Positions 59,731-64,000 of a stretch of DNA of 64,000 bases are shown in pieces. A program made the translations under genes and the position numbers. The DNA lies in assembly GCF_044594925.1 (NCBI RefSeq), contig NZ_CP138991.1, positions 3,906,001-3,970,000 of the forward strand. Reading direction: 5' to 3'. This DNA is from Maribacter sp044594925. Its GTDB lineage: Bacteria > Bacteroidota > Bacteroidia > Flavobacteriales > Flavobacteriaceae. The notes under the pieces were generated by a model, which worked only from the letters and a program-made list of their open reading frames with translations, had not been told where the DNA came from and searched no databases. Positions within the stretch are counted from its first letter, which is position 1. Each line of letters starts with the position of its first letter.

Positions 59731-62220
59731 TTATTTTGGGTCTAAAATCATGGTAATGCGCTCCGCCGTATCCTGTAAATGATATTTGCTCATCCTGTCC
59801 GATGTTCTTGACGCCGCATTTCTGATTTCTCGTTTTAGGCTGTTCAGTTCGGCTCTTGCCAAGGAACGGATATCTGACTGACTGGTATTTACCACGGTCG
59901 ATTTTTGATACCCTCCAAAGGCCGGCTTCTTACCTTGGTTCTCCGCGGTCATTAAATAGGCCAAACGGTCTATGTGTGCTTTTTGAAGGTTTCTGCGGTA
60001 GGTATCTATTTTTCTTCCAGAGGGTAACTCTGACCAAATCCCTTTTCGTAAATCGCTCATCATTGCTATCAGTGAGTAGGCCTCGGAACCATTAGCGGTC
60101 TCATTTTCAATAAGTCTTGCCATTTTGCCCAGACTCAACATATTGTTCAATGTGCGTACTTGTATAGACCTGATACGTTCTACGAAGCCCGAGTATTGGG
60201 TTTTTCCAAAAATATCCTGATCTAACAACCAGTCCGGAGTTTGGAAAAGTTCTTCTTGGATAAATGTCATACAGTTTGCCTGGTGTGCTTTTGCAACGGG
60301 TGTATACACCGCACCTTCTTGCTCATAGGTTTTGTGATGTTCATAGACACCACCTATGTTATTGGATACATGGCCCATATACCTATTGTATTGCGAAATG
60401 ACTTGGCCGTAGAGGGTTTCTAGGTCATCATAGTTTTTACCGTCTTCCTTGGTCCATTCTACCAATTTGGGAACAATACGTTTTAGATTGGCAATGCCGT
60501 AGGTACTTGCCTTAATGGCATCGTCACCTAAATCTTCCGTTTGTGAACTTGGGTCAACGATATCTCCTACTTGCTGATGACCAAATCTGTACAGTGGATC
60601 GCCAGCGTGTTTTAGTATCCAACTATCCAAGGTCTTTTTCTCTTCTTCCGCAGTTTTGTCCAAAATTGGTTTATAGCCCCATTGTATGGCATACTTGTCA
60701 TAAACACCAATATCTGGCATTAGAGCTACGCCCTCGTCACCAGGTTGCGCTATATAGTTAAAACGGGCATAGTCCATAATTGAAGGAGCGGTACCGTACT
60801 TTTTGGTGAAACTTGCAGATCGTAAGGAATCTACAGGGTAGGCAACACTACTTCCCATGTTATGAGGGAGCCCTAGGGTGTGCCCCACCTCGTGGGAGGA
60901 AACAAAACGGATCAACCTGCCCATGACTTCATCCTCAAAGTCAACACCCCTAGCATCTGGGTTAATGGCAGCGGTCTGTACAAAGAACCAGTTACGCAAC
61001 AAGGTCATTACATTATGGTACCAGTTAATGTCCGATTCCAAGATTTCTCCACTTCTTGGGTCGCTAACATGCGGGCCATTGGCATTTGGTATGGGTGATG
61101 CCAAATAACGGACTACGGAATACCTAACGTCCTCAGGGGACCATTCCGGGTCTTCCTCCTTGGTCGGCGGGTCTTTTGCAATAATCGCATTTTTGAATCC
61201 GGCCGCCTCAAAAGCAACTTGCCAATCTTCAATACCTTGTTTAATAAAAGGGACCCATTGTTTCGGCGTTGCCCTATCTACATAATAAACGATCTGTTTC
61301 TTAGGTTCTACCAGTTCCCCACGGGTATACTTTTCAATATCCTCGTCCTTGACCTCTAAACGCCAACGGTCCAAAAAGGTTATGGTCTTACTTTCTTGTG
61401 CGTCTAGGCCGTAATCTACCTGCCCTCTAGCGAACCAGCCTACTCTGCGGTCAAAATAACGGCGTTTCATGGGCTCTTCAGGTAAAAGAACCATAGAATT
61501 GTTTATCTCTACAGAAATAGAACCAAGACTTCCATTACTAGGGGCGGCACTGGCCAAATAGGTTTTTACGTGTCTGGCTTCCACGTTCAAGGGATAACTC
61601 TTAATGCTTTCGATAAAACTACGGCTCTCGTCCAAGCGGGATACTTTATAGCGTTTTCTGTAAAATTCCGGCATTCCAAAAGCTTTGGTGTCCTTGGTGA
61701 ATATATTATCCACTTCGATTACCGTAGCCGGATTTAAGGAATCTTTCTTAAGCGCTTTGATATCAAAGGCATACAGCACCGGTTCAAAATTAGAATTTAC
61801 AACAGCTTCGTGCACGGGAAGGGAGTCTGCAGCGACTACATCATGCGATACCACGCGTACCAATACTTTTTTATCCTTCTTTTCCCAACGCAATACCTGG
61901 GTATTGATTTTTCCACCGCCAAAACCGATACGTGATGCGGTTTTGGAGATACGGCTTACCATCAACATTTCTTTATTGAACAGGGAATCCGGGATTTCAT
62001 AGTAGTGTTTGTCCTCCACCACGTGAACGTCAAAAAGACCTTTGTCCGTCTGGGCATCCTTGGTAATGACCTTGTTGTAAGGCTTTATTTTGTCCTTACT
62101 GGGTTTATCATCGGTCTTTTCTGTTTTCTTTTTTTTCTTTTTGAAGATTTGAGCTTCTGCGGTCTGATAACTTAGTGTAAAGACCAAGGTAAGTAGTACA
62201 AAGAGTAATTTTTTAGTCAT
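59731..62220 (-). CDS. Large zinc-dependent metalloprotease (DUF5117/DUF5118 type)
   Basis: 829 residues. Signal peptide about 1-23 (YQTAEAQ), then a Lys-rich linker, a DUF5118-like start and DUF5117-like beta-rich part (about 45-290). The catalytic motif HEVGHTLGLPH (His443, Glu444, His447, His453) is the metzincin HExxHxxGxxH with the Met-turn after IMDYARF. The C-terminal helical region (about 560-800) is usual for the family. It should be secreted or periplasmic and degrade proteins. The gene stands alone. Confidence 0.9.
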   Translation of the reverse strand: MTKKLLFVLLTLVFTLSYQTAEAQIFKKKKKKTEKTDDKPSKDKIKPYNKVITKDAQTDKGLFDVHVVEDKHYYEIPDSLFNKEMLMVSRISKTASRIGFGGGKINTQVLRWEKKDKKVLVRVVSHDVVAADSLPVHEAVVNSNFEPVLYAFDIKALKKDSLNPATVIEVDNIFTKDTKAFGMPEFYRKRYKVSRLDESRSFIESIKSYPLNVEARHVKTYLASAAPSNGSLGSISVEINNSMVLLPEEPMKRRYFDRRVGWFARGQVDYGLDAQESKTITFLDRWRLEVKDEDIEKYTRGELVEPKKQIVYYVDRATPKQWVPFIKQGIEDWQVAFEAAGFKNAIIAKDPPTKEEDPEWSPEDVRYSVVRYLASPIPNANGPHVSDPRSGEILESDINWYHNVMTLLRNWFFVQTAAINPDARGVDFEDEVMGRLIRFVSSHEVGHTLGLPHNMGSSVAYPVDSLRSASFTKKYGTAPSIMDYARFNYIAQPGDEGVALMPDIGVYDKYAIQWGYKPILDKTAEEEKKTLDSWILKHAGDPLYRFGHQQVGDIVDPSSQTEDLGDDAIKASTYGIANLKRIVPKLVEWTKEDGKNYDDLETLYGQVISQYNRYMGHVSNNIGGVYEHHKTYEQEGAVYTPVAKAHQANCMTFIQEELFQTPDWLLDQDIFGKTQYSGFVERIRSIQVRTLNNMLSLGKMARLIENETANGSEAYSLIAMMSDLRKGIWSELPSGRKIDTYRRNLQKAHIDRLAYLMTAENQGKKPAFGGYQKSTVVNTSQSDIRSLARAELNSLKREIRNAASRTSDRMSKYHLQDTAERITMILDPK

Positions 62221-62372
62221 TTCTAGTGTTAGTTTGAGAATTTTTCAAAGAACCGAAAAAATAATTGAAGGAATTGTTAATAAAATCATAAGTCGATTTT
62301 GTAACATTTTCCACTTTTTGAAGTCTATTAGAGAAGAAGATATAGAATTATTTTCTGAATTAGTCAAGCTAG

Positions 62373-62396
62373 AAGCCCTTACTGCAGTAGGGGCTT
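62373..62396 (+). terminator. Hairpin terminator between metalloprotease and transporter
   Basis: AAGCCC (62373-62378), a partly paired TTACTGCAGTAG, and GGGCTT (62391-62396) followed by a T-rich stretch. It lies 7 bp beyond the stop of the transporter gene (minus strand) and can act in both directions. Confidence 0.65.
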
Positions 62397-62402
62397 TGTT
62401 TT

Positions 62403-63833
62403 TTAAAAAAGTAGCGGTAGTATAAATTGAAATAGTCCTACCAACAGGATAACCGCCAGGATATTCAGGAGAATTCCAGCTTTGGCCATTTCATGCACTT
62501 TTATATAGCCGCTGGCAAATACTATAGCGTTGGGTGGTGTGGCCATGGGCAGCATAAAGGCACAGCTGCTGGCCATAGTAACGGGAATTAATAAATACAC
62601 GATAGGAAGTCCTAAACCTATCGCTATACCGGCAACTACGGGAGCCAAAACGGCCACTAGGGCCACGTTGCTCATAAGTTCTGTCATAAAGAGCATAAGA
62701 AATATGAGTAGGGTGGCGGTTATGAGTACGCTAATGTCGCTCTCCGCGATGACACCTGCGACCAAATCTACAATACCGGTAACTGACATTCCCTTGGCGA
62801 GGGCTAAACCACCACCAAAAAGGATTAAGATGCCCCAAGCTAATTTTTGAGTGTCTTTCCATTCCAGTATAAAACTGCCTTTTTTAAGATTAAAAGGAAC
62901 TGCAAAAAGGGATATAGCAGCAAAAATACTGATCATGGTATCGGACAGGCCTAGATTGGGAATTAGGCTATTGATGACGGTTCTAAAAACCCACATGAAA
63001 ATGGTAATTCCAAAAATAACAAGCACCATTTTTTCCCGCTTGCTGGTAGGGCCCAACTTTTGAAGCTCATCTGCTATAATTTCTTTTGAAGCATTGAATT
63101 TTAGGGTGCCGCTGGGAAACATCAGTTTTACCAGGACCAAATAGCACATACTTATCATGATGATGGAAAAGGGTAATCCTATGACCATCCATTTAAGAAA
63201 AGAGATTTCAATTTGATATTCATTTTCCAAAAGCCCTATTAAAACTGAATTTGGAGGAGTTCCAATAACCGTAGCGATACCACCCGCATTTGCTGAAAAT
63301 GCGATACCGAGCATAACGCTCAGGGCAAAATTACGGTCCCGTTTGGTAAAACCATCGGCATCGTTAATAAGCAATTGTATCACCGACATGGCTATAGGGA
63401 GCATTACTACGGTGCTGGCCGTATTACTGATCCACATGCTGAGTACGGCCGTGGCGATCATAAAACCGAGGACCACCTTATTCGGTGTAGTACCTGTTAC
63501 TTTAATAATAGATAGTGCTATACGTTTATGCAGATTCACCTTTTCCAAGGCCAATGCCATTACAAATCCGCCAAAAAATAAAAATACAATGGGACTCCCG
63601 TAATTGGCACCTACGTCTCCCATGGGCATAATTTTTAGGAGCGGGAACAACAGTAAGGGCAATAGCGCCGTTACCGATATGGAAACAGCCTCCGTTATCC
63701 ACCAAATAATCATCCAAAGTGCAACGGCAATAACGGCATCGGCGTTTTCACTAATTAGGGCCGAAGGCAGATTTTTGATTATAAGGAAGAATATGGGGCC
63801 TGATATAAGGCCTATTTTTTTACCTAATTCCAT
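62403..63833 (-). CDS. DASS family sodium:anion symporter
   Basis: 476 residues with about 12 hydrophobic segments. The family marks are WIIWWITEAVSISVTALLPLLLFPLLKIM near the N-terminus, SNTASTVVMLPIA (the SNT motif of the Na+ and substrate site) and IGTPPNSVLIGL, then SNVALVAVLAPVVAGIA and ATPPNAIVFASG with the second repeat. Carboxylates such as succinate or sulfate are the usual substrates; the exact one is not visible. The region 63834-64000 upstream holds only its promoter area and no gene. Confidence 0.92.
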   Translation of the reverse strand: MELGKKIGLISGPIFFLIIKNLPSALISENADAVIAVALWMIIWWITEAVSISVTALLPLLLFPLLKIMPMGDVGANYGSPIVFLFFGGFVMALALEKVNLHKRIALSIIKVTGTTPNKVVLGFMIATAVLSMWISNTASTVVMLPIAMSVIQLLINDADGFTKRDRNFALSVMLGIAFSANAGGIATVIGTPPNSVLIGLLENEYQIEISFLKWMVIGLPFSIIMISMCYLVLVKLMFPSGTLKFNASKEIIADELQKLGPTSKREKMVLVIFGITIFMWVFRTVINSLIPNLGLSDTMISIFAAISLFAVPFNLKKGSFILEWKDTQKLAWGILILFGGGLALAKGMSVTGIVDLVAGVIAESDISVLITATLLIFLMLFMTELMSNVALVAVLAPVVAGIAIGLGLPIVYLLIPVTMASSCAFMLPMATPPNAIVFASGYIKVHEMAKAGILLNILAVILLVGLFQFILPLLF

Positions 63834-64000
63834 ATTTCTCTAAACTATTGCTTTTTTACGCGTTCCCAAAATGAATTTCCTTTTAAAAGATTTAGGTGTC
63901 AATCTAGGGGGTGGTAAAACTATTGGGGAGATTTAAATTGGAAGCATTTTTTTTAGTCTAGCGTTAGGGCTTATGGTTTCAACATTATTGAATAATACGA

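Overview
The window looks like the chromosome of a marine member of the Flavobacteriaceae (Bacteroidota), of the Zobellia/Maribacter kind. The basis is a PL6 alginate-lyase lipoprotein, a T9SS sorting domain with gliding-associated repeats, lipoproteins with Bacteroidota lipoboxes, -7 boxes of the TAnnTTTG type, and families largely found in this phylum (GSCFA, DUF4136, DUF4230, DUF5522, DUF4890). The genus was not determined because no search could be run.

Layout. 1-3.9 kb: end of an alginate locus (partial lipoprotein, PL6 lyase, a decayed isomerase, an RraA-like aldolase) with two tandem GntR-type palindromes. 4.0-10.6 kb: tRNA-Arg, then tyrosine catabolism (MarR regulator, aminotransferase, HppD, HmgA, FahA, flavin reductase). 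One palindrome recurs at the MarR/aminotransferase junction and on the HppD promoter. 10.0-15.9 kb: a 598-bp direct repeat of the flavin reductase 3' end brackets 4.6 kb holding a giant T9SS protein and a frameshifted REP-associated transposase. 15.8-22.1 kb: an aldo/keto reductase-RidA fusion, an APC permease, a DUF885 gene broken by an in-frame TAG, initiator tRNA-Met and a Na+:alanine symporter.

22.1-33.2 kb is the most interesting block. An ECF sigma factor, a one-TM TPR protein (likely anti-sigma) and a secreted, membrane-anchored TPR-CHAT caspase-like protease form a tight three-gene operon. Around it, five promoters share an identical 11-mer, TGATGACATTT, followed after exactly 11 nt by CKATG. 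Four drive small lipoproteins or secreted proteins, and the fifth drives what looks like a small RNA. My reading is a local envelope-signalling regulon in which the CHAT protease may act on the anti-sigma factor. The link between sigma factor and promoters is inferred.

33.2-54.1 kb is mostly core genome: era, a NeuD-like acyltransferase, der, LemA/TPM genes, merR, M23 peptidase, alaS, GSCFA, DUF4230, a nonsense-broken DinB gene, phenylalanine hydroxylase with DUF3291 and a divergent Lrp regulator, a glucosaminidase-LysM lipoprotein, hemL and a P1 peptidase. Phenylalanine hydroxylase would feed tyrosine into the 4.7-10.6 kb pathway. Maleylacetoacetate isomerase was not seen.

54.2-58.4 kb is accessory: small genes, each with similar flanking inverted-repeat sequence (cassette-like), including a HigB/HigA toxin-antitoxin pair, interrupted by an IS110 element with two matching stem-loops upstream that could be its bridge RNA. 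58.5-64 kb holds a Spy-like protein that shares a 23-bp promoter-like block with the P1 peptidase, a large zinc metalloprotease and a DASS transporter.
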